NCBI GenBank assembly: GCA_029237695.1
Contig: JAQRGA010000054.1
Location: forward strand, 226,001 to 290,000
Length of the DNA stretch: 64,000 nt
Source: Conchocele bisecta
Taxonomy: Eukaryota; Mollusca; Bivalvia; Lucinida; Thyasiridae
Reading direction: 5' to 3'
Position 1 is the stretch's first letter; each line of letters begins with the position of its first letter. The position numbers and the translations under genes were made by a program. Below are positions 10,571 through 23,700 of the stretch, in pieces. Below the pieces are notes generated by a model. The model worked only from the letters and a program-made list of their open reading frames with translations. It searched no databases and was not told the origin of the DNA.

Positions 10571-11699
10571 AATATTGATGCAAGCAGGAGAGTCGTATTA
10601 CATACACGTATGTGCTCAGTTTTTGCTGAGAATATATAAAATGTGATTTCAGACCATCTGGATTTCACAATTATCTGGGAGAGCATGGCCCCGTAACCCC
10701 ACAGCTGCCTCGGGCCATTCAAGCTATCGAAAAAACTCATTGCTTCATAAATGTCTGGTTACGGGTTTGTTGCATACATCGAAACCATGAGATACCGGTA
10801 CATTCCATGCGGATGCGGATATTGTGTCATTTTCCATTATAACGAAGCCTACTATCTATCTATGAAAAACGATAATCAATGTATTAACGCGGTACATGAC
10901 AGGGTAGGCACAGCGATTGACATATCAAAGGGAAGTTGACGAATTCTGAACTTGACTGGCTACGTAACAACTACCATTATTCACTTCCCACATAATGAAA
11001 GCAGCGTTTTTTTCATAGCGAAGAAGTATGCTTAGCTTTTTGGATAATAAAACGAAAACCACGCTATTGCATCTTGAGCAATATAAGTATTATGCTAATG
11101 TCCACATTCATGATGGAACATATGTTGAAGTCATTCATGAGATTGTTTGGTACATAGAAATAATAAAAGTTATAAAAATGTATTATGCGGTCATAATACA
11201 ATATATATTGAATGCGTATGTATATGTATCACAGTTATGAAGTGCATTGTTTCTGGGGAATACCATACACTGTAATCATATATGTTGTAGTTATATAATG
11301 TCCTTACATGGTATGTGTAAATGTCATAACTGTGTATTGTAATATCACAACCATATGTGTAATATAATATATAATACTTTAAATGCATTAAAATGAACAT
11401 GGTTGATTATTCTATGCTAATCTAGAATTATATCACGTATTTGGTTAGTTGCAATTGCGATTCATGGATAAATAATGTACACAAATCAACCAAACAACCA
11501 CTTTTCAGTACAACACCGCAATTCCTGTGACTGGATTTTCAACTAACCAGGTTTGAGCTAACCTGGAAGCGAAACGTGTAAAGCTAAACATTGACACATA
11601 GCTGATATGAGGCCTCTAAATCATGAGCATTCGTTACAGCATATTATGTTTTATATATGTGACATGCATAGTCGCTGTCATTATTGATTTAAGTGCAGG

Positions 11700-13490
11700 A
11701 GACGGGACTTTTGTTGATGAGAATATATGTTAATTGAGAATATATTTCCATTTATCAGCGATGATTATACAAGCAGTCATGCGGAAAGCATATAGCATAT
11801 GTACCAATCGCAATACATAGTGTATACATATATGGCATTATAGTGCAATTTACAACGTATATGATAACGTAAGACTCAATAAAATACAATATGTAAAACA
11901 AACAGTACATATATTTTAATATTCTGACTCTACAACGAGTGTAACCTAATTCGAGCATCACCAAGTGTATTATCAGCGATCTACTAGTCTGAACACATGT
12001 CCTATAAAGACATTTAAAAGTAAATGATAAAAAACGCGCAATTGCCAGCCTGAGTACCACACTATATTAAAATAGCCAAAATGAGGCGACCATTTTAAAT
12101 ACACAACACAATTACAAATGACTTAAAAATCAAGTATGTCCAACTTACTGATTTAACCGCAGTAGTATACATAAGTAAAGCAAAAATAAACATTATATTC
12201 AATAACTTTCGATTTTTTGGAAAATATGGCGGCCATTTTGAATTTAACACGCTCGAAGAACATAAATATTGATCTATATTTTTAATATCGTATCTCAGAT
12301 GAAAATCAAACTACAAATGTAATATGTTCATATCTAGCTTAGGCCACAAAAAGTTAATATATAGATTCTCATCCAAATTTTGGAAAATAATGGGGCGGGT
12401 GGGCGACTTTTATTTTTTATTTTTTATTTTCAGGCAATACCCAGATGAGATGATATTCGTCAAGATACATGGGTATCCAATGGTGTTTTATAATAGCATG
12501 CTCATTTGAAGTGTTGCTAGTCATTTATGTGTATCTGTGGCTATTCAAATTATATTAAATATCTATCACTAGATCATGTTGCATTTGTATCTTGCCCTCT
12601 ACCATGTCTAAGCTCAAAGTTATTGGCTAGCCCAAAGTATCTGACATGGTAATTACTTCCATGTTAATTTTCAAACTATTACATTCATAAATAATGGTGT
12701 TACTTTATAAAAATCAGAAAATGCCACAATAAGATGGATCTACACCATCTTTGGAGCGGTGTAATTCACGGACGAACATTATTTTACAAAATATACCGGA
12801 TTTTTATTTTTATTTATATTTTTTTTTTTAACAAAATAAAAGTTATCGGGGCGGCCCATATTTTTAGGGGCGGGCGGGGATGAGAATCTGTTAATTAACT
12901 TTTTGTGGCCTTAGTGCCAAGATATGGTCCACCACAGTGTATATAATGCTGCCTGATATTGATGAATATTTGGCGTCCATCTTGGATTCATATGGATTTG
13001 ATAGCCTCCATCTATGTTTAAAATTAATGCATGGTATCCAAAGCATTTTCTGCGTCCGTCCGATCAAGATCCAAGTGCCTATTTGTTTTCATTCATCAAA
13101 TAAGTACACATTTCAGGCTAAATATTGATGCTTATCGGCCATCTTGAATATGTTGGTACTCTCAACGATAGAGACGTCCGATTAAACCGAATTGCTTTGT
13201 ATATGCCCCATAAAACAATATAATCACCAATAAAACATACTTTATTGGATTGTTCTGTAATGTTATATTGTATTATCAAAATAAAGTGAGCTTTGCACTC
13301 ATTTGACCCATGTGCACTTAATGACCCCCAAAAATGACCTTGTCCCACCTGATTTGATTGACCGACTCTGGATTCGTGTTCAGGATGATATAATGCATTG
13401 ATTTAAAGTAGTCGTTGCTTTTGCTCTCTCGGGTTGAACAGAATTCATTTTATAGGTGCTTGGCCCCCTACTATCATATGAGATGAGCCT
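11700..13490 (-). repeat. Dispersed repeat, inverted partner of 4.3-5.5 kb
   Basis: Reverse-complement matches to 4330-5500 include 'tttgctctctcgggttgaac' near 13420, 'aaaaatgaccttgtcccacc' near 13335 and 'ggccatcttga' near 13137. A 569 bp MITE is inserted at 12342-12910. No coding sequence is recognised. Confidence 0.5.
12342..12910. mobile_element. 569 bp MITE with TTA target duplication
   Basis: The inverted ends start GGCCACAAAAAGTTAAT and extend, with gaps, to a shared AGATTCTCATCC block about 35 bp in. TTA flanks both sides (12339-12341 and 12911-12913). A 3 bp TTA target duplication is typical of PIF/Harbinger elements. The interior is AT-rich and non-coding. Confidence 0.7.
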
Positions 13491-13846
13491 AAGAAGATGT
13501 GCAATTAAAATTTTCATATCAAACGCGGAATTCAATTCTGCATTTGCTCTGAACATTTCTTCATCATTTACGGGAAATATTATAGTGTAAATATTTTACA
13601 TGAGATAACGCACGTCTTCTCATGTATAAATCAGATGGTTTGTCTCGTGTGTGACCAGTGCAGTCCCAGATCAACCCAATCCATTTTTCATTACAATCGC
13701 CATTCAGTCAATCAGGCATTCTTTCTTTGTCTTATTCCTTGTTATTTGAGTTTCTCAAAATACATTTAAGGGATCCGTGGAAGAAGAGGGCTGAGAGTCC
13801 ATACGGGAGTCCATAAGGCCCCCTTTTTCCGCTGACCCCTTTTATT
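13491..13846 (+). other. Intronic stretch without recognised features
   Basis: AT-rich intron sequence with no reading frame or repeat that I can support. Confidence 0.3.
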
Positions 13847-15477
13847 AGCTCACCTGAGCGTAGCTCATGTGAGCTATTGTTACCGCAATGTGTCCGTCGT
13901 CCGTCATCCGTCCGTCCGTCCGTGAACATTTTCAAACGTCTTCTCCTCGGTAACCATTGGGCCTATAGTCAGCAAACTTCATGGTCATGTAGGTAGGGGG
14001 ATTACAAAATTTTTAAAATGACGTCATTACGTAATCCAAGATGGCCGCCGTCTAAAAATAGCACAAATTCTTAAAAAATCTTCTTCTGAAGAACCGCCAA
14101 CTGGATTTCGACAAAACTTGGTAGGAATGATCAATGTACAATGCTCTTTCAAAGTTGTTAATATGGTGACCCCAGGGTCAAAAATGGGCGTGGCCCGTGG
14201 GGTCAAATTGGGGTCAAATTTTATTTTTGATCGAATATGGTCATGTCATATATCAAATCGAAGATATCAACGAGGCGATCACTCTGGTGCATTTTTTGTC
14301 AAAATCGGATGGTCATGTCATCCAAGATGGCCGCCAAAAGGTCAAAAAGTCGTTCTTTTATTAGAGATTTCAAAATTCTTCTTCACATGAACCGCTTGGC
14401 CCATGGTATCCAAACTTATAAGTTATTGTCTATGGGTGAAGCCTTTTCAGAATTGTTAAAATGGAGGTCATCTCTAATCCAAGATGGCCGCCGTCTAAAA
14501 ATAGCATAAATTCTTAAAAAATCTACTTCTCATGAACCGCTGGCCGGCTTTCGACGAAACTTGGTAGGAATCATCGATTTACAATGCTCTTTCAAACTTG
14601 TTAAAATGGTGACCCCGGGGTCAAAAATGGGCGTGGCTCGTGGGGTCAAATTGGGGTCAAATTTTATTTTTGATCGAATATGGTCATGTCTATATCAAAT
14701 CGAAGGTATCAAAGAGGCGATGGCTCTGGTACATTTTTTGTCGAAATTGGATGGTCATGTCATCCAAGATGGCCACCAAAAGGTAAAAATGTCGTTCTTT
14801 TATTAGAGATTTCAAAATTCTTCTTCACACGAACCTCTTGGACCATGGTGGCCAAACTTCACAGTTATGGTCCATGGGTGAAGCTTTTTCAGTTTTGTTC
14901 AAATGGAGGTCATCGCTAATCCAAGATGGCCACCGTCTAAAAATAGCATAAATTCTTAAAGTCTTCTTCTCATGAACCGCTAGCCGGATTTCGACGAAAC
15001 TTGGTAGGAATGATCGATGTGGAATGCTCTTTCAAAGTTGCTAAAATGGTGACCCCGAGGCCAAAAATGGGTGTGGCCCGTGGGGTCAAATTGGGGTCAA
15101 ATTTTATTTTTGACCGAATATGCTCATGTCATATATCAAATTGAAGGTATCGATGAGGCGATTGCTCCGGTGCAATATTTGTCGGAATCGGATGATTATG
15201 TCATCCATGATGGCCGACAAAAGGTCCATTTATTCGAGATTTTTAACATCTTTTTCTCAGGAACCACATGGCCGATGCTGGCCAAACTTCATACTAAGTT
15301 AAGATCCTTGGGTGAAGCATTTTCAGATTTGGTAAAATGAGTCATCGCTTAATCCCAGATGACCGCCATCTAAAAATAGCACAATTTTTTTAGAACACAT
15401 ATGAACCCAATGTCACATTTTCCCCTGGTGTTCAATGAGTCAGGTGAGCGAATTAGGGCCATCATGGCCCTCTTGTT
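13847..15477 (+). mobile_element. Helitron-like element with 441 bp repeats, copy 2
   Basis: It has the same end structures as copy 1: hairpin 13847-13875 at the 5' end, then tccgtccg repeats, and 3' hairpin AGGGCCATCATGGCCCT at 15455-15471 followed by cttgtt. It holds about three internal units rather than five, so copy number differs between insertions. TCAGGTGAGC at 15439 is the inverse of the 5' GCTCACCTGA. Confidence 0.7.
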
Positions 15478-15479
15478 AT

Positions 15480-16820
15480 ATGCCCATTTGAAAAATTGGG
15501 ACGTATTATGTATTCAATTACTAGGCATGTGGGCGGTTGGGCACAGCTTGTCCATGCAATAACTAGAGTTCTACTTGATAGAACGTAACCAAATTTGGTA
15601 TGCAATTTTATCACAGCAAGACAAAGAAGCCTGTTGATTTTCAAACATTTCTGATGACTTATCTCCCTTTTACGGCCAGTTTTAATGTTCGCACTCTGTA
15701 TCCTTATCCACGCAATAACTTGATGGATCATAACCAAATTTGGCATATATGCTTTGTTATGTATTATAAGGTATGCAGCTTCTGGTCGAACACACTTGCC
15801 ACTACAATATTGACGTTAGAGCCTTAAACACATTATTTCATTTTTTAGCTTGACTATTCGAAGAATATTTAGAGCTTATGTAGTCACCCCGGCGTCGGCG
15901 TCACCGTCACCGCCTTGGTTAAGGTTTTTAGTCAAGCTTGTATATGTAATACTCCTGTCCCTACACCCACCATACTTGGACAATTTCATCTCCTAGTGAT
16001 GTACATCAACAAACCCTAACCTATATTTGACCTTCACCTAAATTTAACCTTGCATTACTTAATTCCCCTTGGTTAAGGTTTTTAGTCAAGCTTGTATAAG
16101 GAATACTCCTGGGCCTACAGCAACCATACTTGGAAAACTTCATCTCCTAGTGATGTACATCAATAACCCCTGACCTATATCTGACATTGACCTACATTTG
16201 ACCTTGAATTACTTAGTTAATTTCCCTTGGTTAAGGTTTTTTGTCAACCTTGGTTAAGGTTTTTATGCGGGCCGCGGCTACCTTCTTTGTCCAGCTATGT
16301 GTACATCGACAACCCTCGTAGTCGAGCTATGCTGTTCTCCTACAGCTCTTGTTATGATACGAGGTCGTGATTTAATATTCTTTGCTTTGGCAAGTCAAGG
16401 AATCCCTTTAGCGGTGTTTTTAATTTTCGCACTCTGTATCCTTGCCCACGCAATAACTCAAGTACTACTTGATGGATTGTAACCATATTTAGTACATATG
16501 TTTATCGTTGGAAAACGAGGAACTCTATGCATTTTCAAAATTGTCGGATCACTTATCTCCATTTGGCAGATGTTTTTAATTTTCGCACTCTCTATCCTTA
16601 TCCACGCAATAACTTACGTTTAATGAATCATAACCAAACTTGGCATACATGTTTATCATGGCAAGTCGAGGAACCCTATTGATTTTGAAAATTTTCTGAT
16701 GTCTCATCGCCCTGTGGTGGCCATTTTTAATTTTCAGATTCTGTATCCTTGTCCACGCAATTACTAGAGTTTTACTTGACAAATCATAACCAAATTTGAT
16801 ACACATTTTTATCATGGCAT
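15480..16820 (+). repeat. Two short tandem families of about 165 bp
   Basis: At 15490-15770 and 16380-16820 diverged units share 'ccacgcaataact', 'ataaccaaatttgg' and 'tgacttatctccc'. At 15910-16270 about 2.3 units share 'ccttggttaaggtttttagt' and 'catctcctagtgatgtacat'. Neither appears to code. Confidence 0.6.
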
Positions 16821-16822
16821 CT

Positions 16823-16928
16823 CACTTTGCCTCGACGGGCATGTATTGTTACCTTCGGCACTCTTGTCTCCCCTTGATGACTGGCCATGCCTCGACAGGC
16901 ATGTATTGTCACCTTCGGCACTCTTGTC
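16823..16928 (+). repeat. About 60 bp tandem duplication
   Basis: Two copies read 'catgcctcgac', then 'ggcatgtattgt', then 'accttcggcactcttgtc'. The second starts near 16887. No function is apparent. Confidence 0.7.
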
Positions 16929-17041
16929 CTAATTATATTTTGCTAACTCCATACAGCCATACTAACCCTACTGATCAAGACACACTTTGCTTTGGGAACA
17001 CACATATTTATACAGGTTTCATCCGAACAAATTATGTCTGA

Positions 17042-17248
<207 letters not shown>

Positions 17249-17650
17249 TGTAAGATATGTCATAATATTTAAGGAATAATAAATCCATGGACTGTTGCGT
17301 TTAATGTGCCTCACATACTTCAAATAGACCAAATGTTTTACATATCACAGTAAACGCAACAGCAAATGGCTTTATTACTTATATTTACATAGTTTCAAAG
17401 ATGTAAATAATCATATATGCCGTTAAAATTAAGAATAATCTTGTTTTACGTCATTTTGTCGGGTCAATATCAATATCGTACCATTATTGACAACGGCGTT
17501 AATCAATCAACAACGTCGCACGACATAACGTGGGACTAATGTAAACATTGGGATATGAACTGATCCTGTTATCAATTGTATATCACGTACTCTTCATGAA
17601 ATAAATTTTGTTTAAGCCAATAAATGGGTGACTTACATGGGTAAGAAAAT
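17249..17650 (+). terminator. KLF 3' untranslated region with poly(A) signals
   Basis: Three AATAAA hexamers lie downstream of the KLF stop: 17278-17283, only 30 bases after the stop, and 17600-17605 and 17619-17624. An inverted repeat, CTGTTGCGTTTA near 17291 and TAAACGCAACAG near 17350, could fold in the transcript. The likely transcript end is about 17.3 or 17.65 kb, about 100 bases before the minisatellite. No cleavage site can be proven from sequence alone. Confidence 0.55.
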
Positions 17651-17752
17651 TGTCTCTGGTTTGACACCTGGCAGTAGATGGGGGTATTGTCGTTTCAGTT
17701 ATGGAAATATACTTCTTTTTCTCGGCTTTGCAATGCTCCCTCCATATTGGTT

Positions 17753-20700
17753 CAGCCCTTACAATGTTGTCAGCCCTTACATTGTTGTCAGCCCTTACAA
17801 TGTTGTCAGCCCTTACATTGTTGTCAGCCCTTACATTGTTGTCAGCCCTTACATTGTTGTCAGTCCCTTACATTGTTGTCAGCCCTTACAATGTTGTCAG
17901 GCGCCCTTACAATGTTGTAATGGCCCTTACCAATGTTGTCAGCCCTTCCCTTACAACTGTTGTCTAGCCCTTACATTTTTGTTCAGCCCTTACATTGTTG
18001 TTGTTGTCAGTCCCTTACATTGTTGTCAGCCCTTACTATTCGTTGTTGTCAGCCCTAACATTACATTGTTGTCAGCCCTTAACTATGTTGTCAGCCCTTA
18101 CCCAATGTTGACAAGCCCTTTACATTGTTGTCAGCCCTTACTAATGTTGTTCAGCCCATTATACAATTGTTGTCAGCCTTACATTGTTGTCAAGCCCTTA
18201 CAATGTTGTCAGCCCTCATTGTTGTCAGCCCTTACATTGTTGTCAGCCCTTACAATTGTTGTCAGCTTACCCAATTGTTGGACATTCCTTGTTCAGCCCT
18301 ACTTATTTGTTTTCAGCCCTTTACAATTGTTGTCAGCCCATTACATTGTTGGCGCCCTTACAATTGTTGTCAAGCCCTTACAATGTTGTCAGCCCGCCTT
18401 ACATTTTTGTCGCCCTTACATTGTTGTCATCCTGTCAGCCCTTACAATGTTGTATCCCTTACAATGTTGTTCAGCCCTTCATTGTTGTCAGCCCTTACAT
18501 TGTTGTAGCCCTTACATTGTTTGTCAGCCCTTACATGTTGTCAGCCCTTACATTGTTGTCAGCCCTTACAATTGTTGTCAGCACCCCTTACTTAATGTTG
18601 TCAGCCCTTACATTGTTGTCAGACAATACCATTACATGTCAGCCCTTACAATGTTGTCTTGTCTAGTTCCCTTCATTGTTGTCATTAGCAGCCTTACATT
18701 GTTGTCAGCCCTTAACATTGTTGTCAGCCTTACCATTGTTTGTCAGCCCTTACATTGTTGAACCTTAACAGCCTTACATTGTTGTCGTCCCACTACTTTT
18801 ATGTCAGCCCTCAATGTTGGTCCCCCTACATTATGTCGCCCTTACAATGTTGTTAGCCCTTACATTTGTTGGTCAGCCCTTTCATTGGTGTCAGTTACAT
18901 TATGTCAGCCTTTTAAATTGTTGTTCAGCCCTCAGTTCCCTTAGCCCTTTCATTGTTGTCAGCCCTTACATTGTTGTCAGCCCTTCATTGGTCAGCCCTT
19001 ACTTATGTTGTGGTCAAGCCCTTACATTGTTGTCAGCCCTTACATGTTGTCAGCCTTACATTGTTGTCAGCCCTTACAAATTGTTGTCAGCCCTTACATT
19101 GTTGTCAGCCCTTACATGTTGTTCAGCCCTTACAATGTTGTCAGACCAATTACATTGTGTCAGCCCCTTGACATTGGTGTTGTCAAGCCCTCCCTTATTT
19201 CATTATTGTCAGCCCTTACAATTGTTGTCAGCCTTTCCCCTTACTTGTTGTCAGCCCTTACTTACATGTCAGCCCTTACAATGTTGTCTGCCCCTTACAT
19301 TATTGTCAGCCCTTACATTGTTGTAGCCTTACATTGTTGTCAGCCCTTACATTGTTGTCAGCCCTTACATTGTTGTCAGCCCTTACATTGTTGTCAGCCC
19401 ATTGCTGGTACATTGGTTGTCAGCCCTTACATATTGTCAGACCCCTTATCATGTTGTTCATACTGTCCAGCCCTTACAATGTTGTCAGCCCTTGACAATT
19501 GTTTATATTATTGTCAGCCCTTACAATTTGTTGTCAGCCCTCCTTACATTGTTGTCAGCCCTTAATTATGTGTCAGGCCCTAACAATGTCTGTCAGCGTT
19601 GCGTTGGCAGCCCTAACAATGTTGTCAGACTTAACATTGTTGTAGCCCTTACATTGTTGTCACGCCATTACAATGTTGTCAGCCCTTACATTGTTGTCAT
19701 CCCTTAATTATTGTCAAGGCCCGTACAATTGTTTGTCCCATTACATTATGGTACAGCCCTTACCCAATGTTGTTAGCCCTTACATTGTTGTTCAGCCCTA
19801 CCTTACATTGTTCAGCGTTGGCCAGCCCGTTACAATGTTGTCAGCCCTTACATTGTTGTCAGCCCTTACATTATTGGTCAGCCCGTTACAATGTTTGTCA
19901 CCCCTTACAGTGTTGTCATCCCTTAAATTTTGTCAGCCCTTTACAATTGTTGTCCCCTTACAGTATGTCAGCCCTTACCAATTGTTTGTTCAGCCCCTTT
20001 ACATTTGGTTTGTCAGCCTGTACCATTGTTGTTCACCCTTACATTATTCAGCCCTTAACATTGTTGTTCAGCCCTTACATTGTTGTCAGCCCTTAAACTG
20101 TTGTTGTCAGCCCTTACTTGTCCAGCCCTTACCCATTACAGTTGGTTGGTCAGCCCCTTTACATTGTTGTTCAGCCCTTACAAATTGTTGTCCAAGCCCT
20201 TACATTGTTGGTCAGCCCAATTACATTGTTGTCAGCCCTTAACATTGTTGTCAGCCCTTACAATGTTGTTTTCAGCCCTTACATTGTTTGTCAGACCCCG
20301 ACATTGTTGGTCAGCCCTATTACAAATGTTGGTCAGCCCTTTAACAATGTTGTCAGCCCTTACATTGTTTGTCAGCCCCTTACATTATGTCAGCCTCCCA
20401 TTACAATGTTTGTCAGCCCGTTACATTGCTGTCAGTCACCCTTGACAATGTTGTCAGCCCTTACATTTGTTGGTTTTCAGCCCTTACAAATTGTTGGCAG
20501 CCCTTACAAATTGGTTTGTCAGCACCCTTACAGGGTTGTCAGCCCGTTACAGTGGTTGTCAGGCCCTTACAATGTTGTTTCAGCCCTTACATTGGGTTGT
20601 CAGCCCGTTACAGGATGTCAGCCCTTACTAATGTTGTCCCCTTGACATTATGTCCAAGCCCTTACCAATGTTGTCAGCCCATTACATTTGGTTGTCAGCC

Positions 20701-23700
20701 CTTGACAGAAGAGCAGCCCTTACATTGTTGTCAGCCCGTTACATTGTTGTCAACCCGTTACATTGTTTGTCAGCCCTTTAACATGTCAGCCCATTACTAT
20801 TGTTGTCCAGCCCGTTACATTGTTTGGTCAGACCCTTACATTGGTTGTCAGCCCTTACATTGTCCCAGCCCATTACAAGGTTGTCAGCCTTTACATTGTT
20901 GTCAGCCCTTACAACATTTGTCAGCCCTTACAATTGTTGTACAGCCCCTTACATTGGTTGTCAGCCCGTTACATTATGTCAGGGGAGGGCCCAACAACCT
21001 CCAATTGGTTTCAGCCTTACATTGTTGTCAGCCCTTACATTGTTGTCAGCCCTGGTTACATTGTCAGACCCATGACATTGTTGGTCAGCCCTTACATTAT
21101 TGTCAGCCCTTACAAATGTTGTCAGCCTTACATTGTTGGTCAGCCCTTTACAATGTTATCATCCTCTTACAATGTTATTCAGCCCGTTACATTGTTGGTC
21201 ACCCGCCCTTACATTGTTGTCAGGCACCTTACATTGTTTGTCAGCCCTTACCCTTAATTGTTGGTTCAGCCCTTACATTGCTGTGCAGCCCTTACAATGT
21301 TGTAGCCAGCCCTTACATTGTTTGTCATTCCTGTCAGCCCTTACAATTGTTGTCATCCCTTACAAATGTTGTCAGACCGTTACATTGTTGTTTCAGCACC
21401 CTTACATTGTTGTCAGCCCTTACAGTTGTTGTCAGCCCTTACAAATGTTGTTCAGCCCTTACCATTGTTGTCAGCCCTTTACAATGTTGTCAGCCCCTTA
21501 CATTGTTGTCAGCCCTTACATTATTTGTCAGCCCGGACAATGTTGTTCAGTCCTTACAATTGTTGTCAGCCCCTTACATTGTTGTCAGACCCTTTACATT
21601 GTTGTCAGCCCTTACATTGTTGTCAGCCCTTACATTTATGTCCAGACCCTTACAATGTTTGTTTCAGCCGCCTTACATTGTTGTCAGCCCTTACATTGTT
21701 TTGGTCAAAGCCTTAACAAATGTTGTCAGCCCATTACAATTGGTTGTCATCACCCTTACACCATTATGTCAGCCCTTACAATGTTTGTCCCCTTACATTA
21801 ATGGTCAGCCCTTACAATGTTGTCAGCCCTTACATTGTTGGTCAGCCCTTACATTGTTGTCAAGCCCTTACATTTGTTGTTTTCACTTTTTCAAACCCTT
21901 ACAGTTTATGTCAGGCCCTTACAATTGGTATTGTTCAGCCCTTACATTTGGTTGGTCAGCCCTTACATTGTTGTCTAACCCTTACATTGTTGTCCAGCCC
22001 GGACATTGTTTGTCAAACCCTTACATTGTTGTTCAGTCCACCCCTTACATGTCAGCCCTTTACAATTGTTGTCAAGCCCTTACATTGGTTGTCCAGCCCT
22101 TAACATTTGTTGTCAGCCCTTACATGTCAGTCCCTTACATTGTTGTCAGCCCTTACATTGTTGTCAGCCCTTACATTGGGTTGTCAGCCCTGTTACATTG
22201 GTTTGTCAGCCCATTGTTGTCACGACCCTTACATTATGGTCAGACCCTTAACAATGTTGTCAAGCCCTTCCACTTGTATTTGTCAGCCCTTACATTGTTG
22301 GGTCAGCCCTTACAATGTTTGTCAGCCCTTATCATTTGGTTGTCATCCCTTACCATTTATGTTCCTAGCCCCTTACAAAATGTTGTCTCCCCCTTACATT
22401 ATGTCCAGCCCTTACAATGTTGTCAGCCCCTTACATTGTTGTCAGCCCTTTACAATTGTTGGGTCAGCCCTTACATTATGGTCAGACCCGTTACATTTGT
22501 TTGTTCACCCTTACAATGTTGTCAGCCCTTGACAATTGTTGTCAGCACCCCTTCACATTGTTGTCAGCACCCTTACATTATGTTCAGCCCTTACTTAATG
22601 TTGTCAGCCCTTACAAATTGGTTGTCAGCCCAGTTACAATGGTTTTAGTCAGACCCTTACAAATTGTTGTCAGCCCATTACATTGTTGGGCAGCCCTTAC
22701 AACGTTGGTAGCAGCCTTACAATGTTGTCAGCCCTTACATTGTTGTCATCCCTTTACATTATGTTCAGCCCTTACAATGTTTTGTCCCCTTACTTAATGA
22801 TGTCAGCCCTTACCTAATGTTGGTCAGCCCTTACATTGTTTGTCAGCCCTGTTACATTTGTTGTTCAGCCCTTAACAGTTAAAATTTGGGGTTTTTTTTT
22901 CAGGGGCCCCCTTACATTGTTTGTCAGCCCTTGACATTGTTGGTCAGCCCTTAGAAGTTGTTGTCAACCCTTAACATTGTTTTGTTTCAGCCCTTACATG
23001 TTCAGCCCTTAATCCCATTAATTGTTTCAAGCCCTTTACATTTGTTGTCAGCCCTTACATTGTCAGCCCTTGACAAGTTGTTGTCAGCCCTTACCATTGG
23101 TTGTCAGCCCGTTACATTGTTGTCAGACCCTTGACATTGTTGTCCAGCCCTTACAATGTTGTTTCTGCCCTTACATTGTTGTCAGCCCTTACATTATGTC
23201 AGCCATTTACAATGGTTGTCCCAGGCCCATTACATTGTTGTTTCAGCCCTTGACAGTTGTTGTCAGCCCTTACAATGTTGTCAGCCCTCCTTACATTTGT
23301 TGTCATCCCTTACAATTATGTCAGCCCGTTACAATATTGTTTCCCCTTTACATTATGGTCAGCCCTTTACTAATGTTAGTCAGCCCTTACATTTGTTGTC
23401 AGCCCATTACATTTATGTCAGCCCTTACATTGTTGGTCAGCCGCCCTTACATTGTTGTCAGCCCTTACATTGTTGTCATCCTGTCAGCCCTTACATTGTT
23501 GTCAGCCCTTACATTGTTGTCAGCCCTTACATTGTTGTCAGCCCTTACATGTCAGCCCTTACATTGTTGTCAGCCCTTACATTGTTGTCAGCCCTTACAT
23601 TGTTGTCAGCCCTTACAATGTTGTCAGCCCTTACATTATGTCAGCCCTTACAATGTTGTCAGCCCTTACATTATGTCAGCCCTTACAATGTTGTCAGTCC

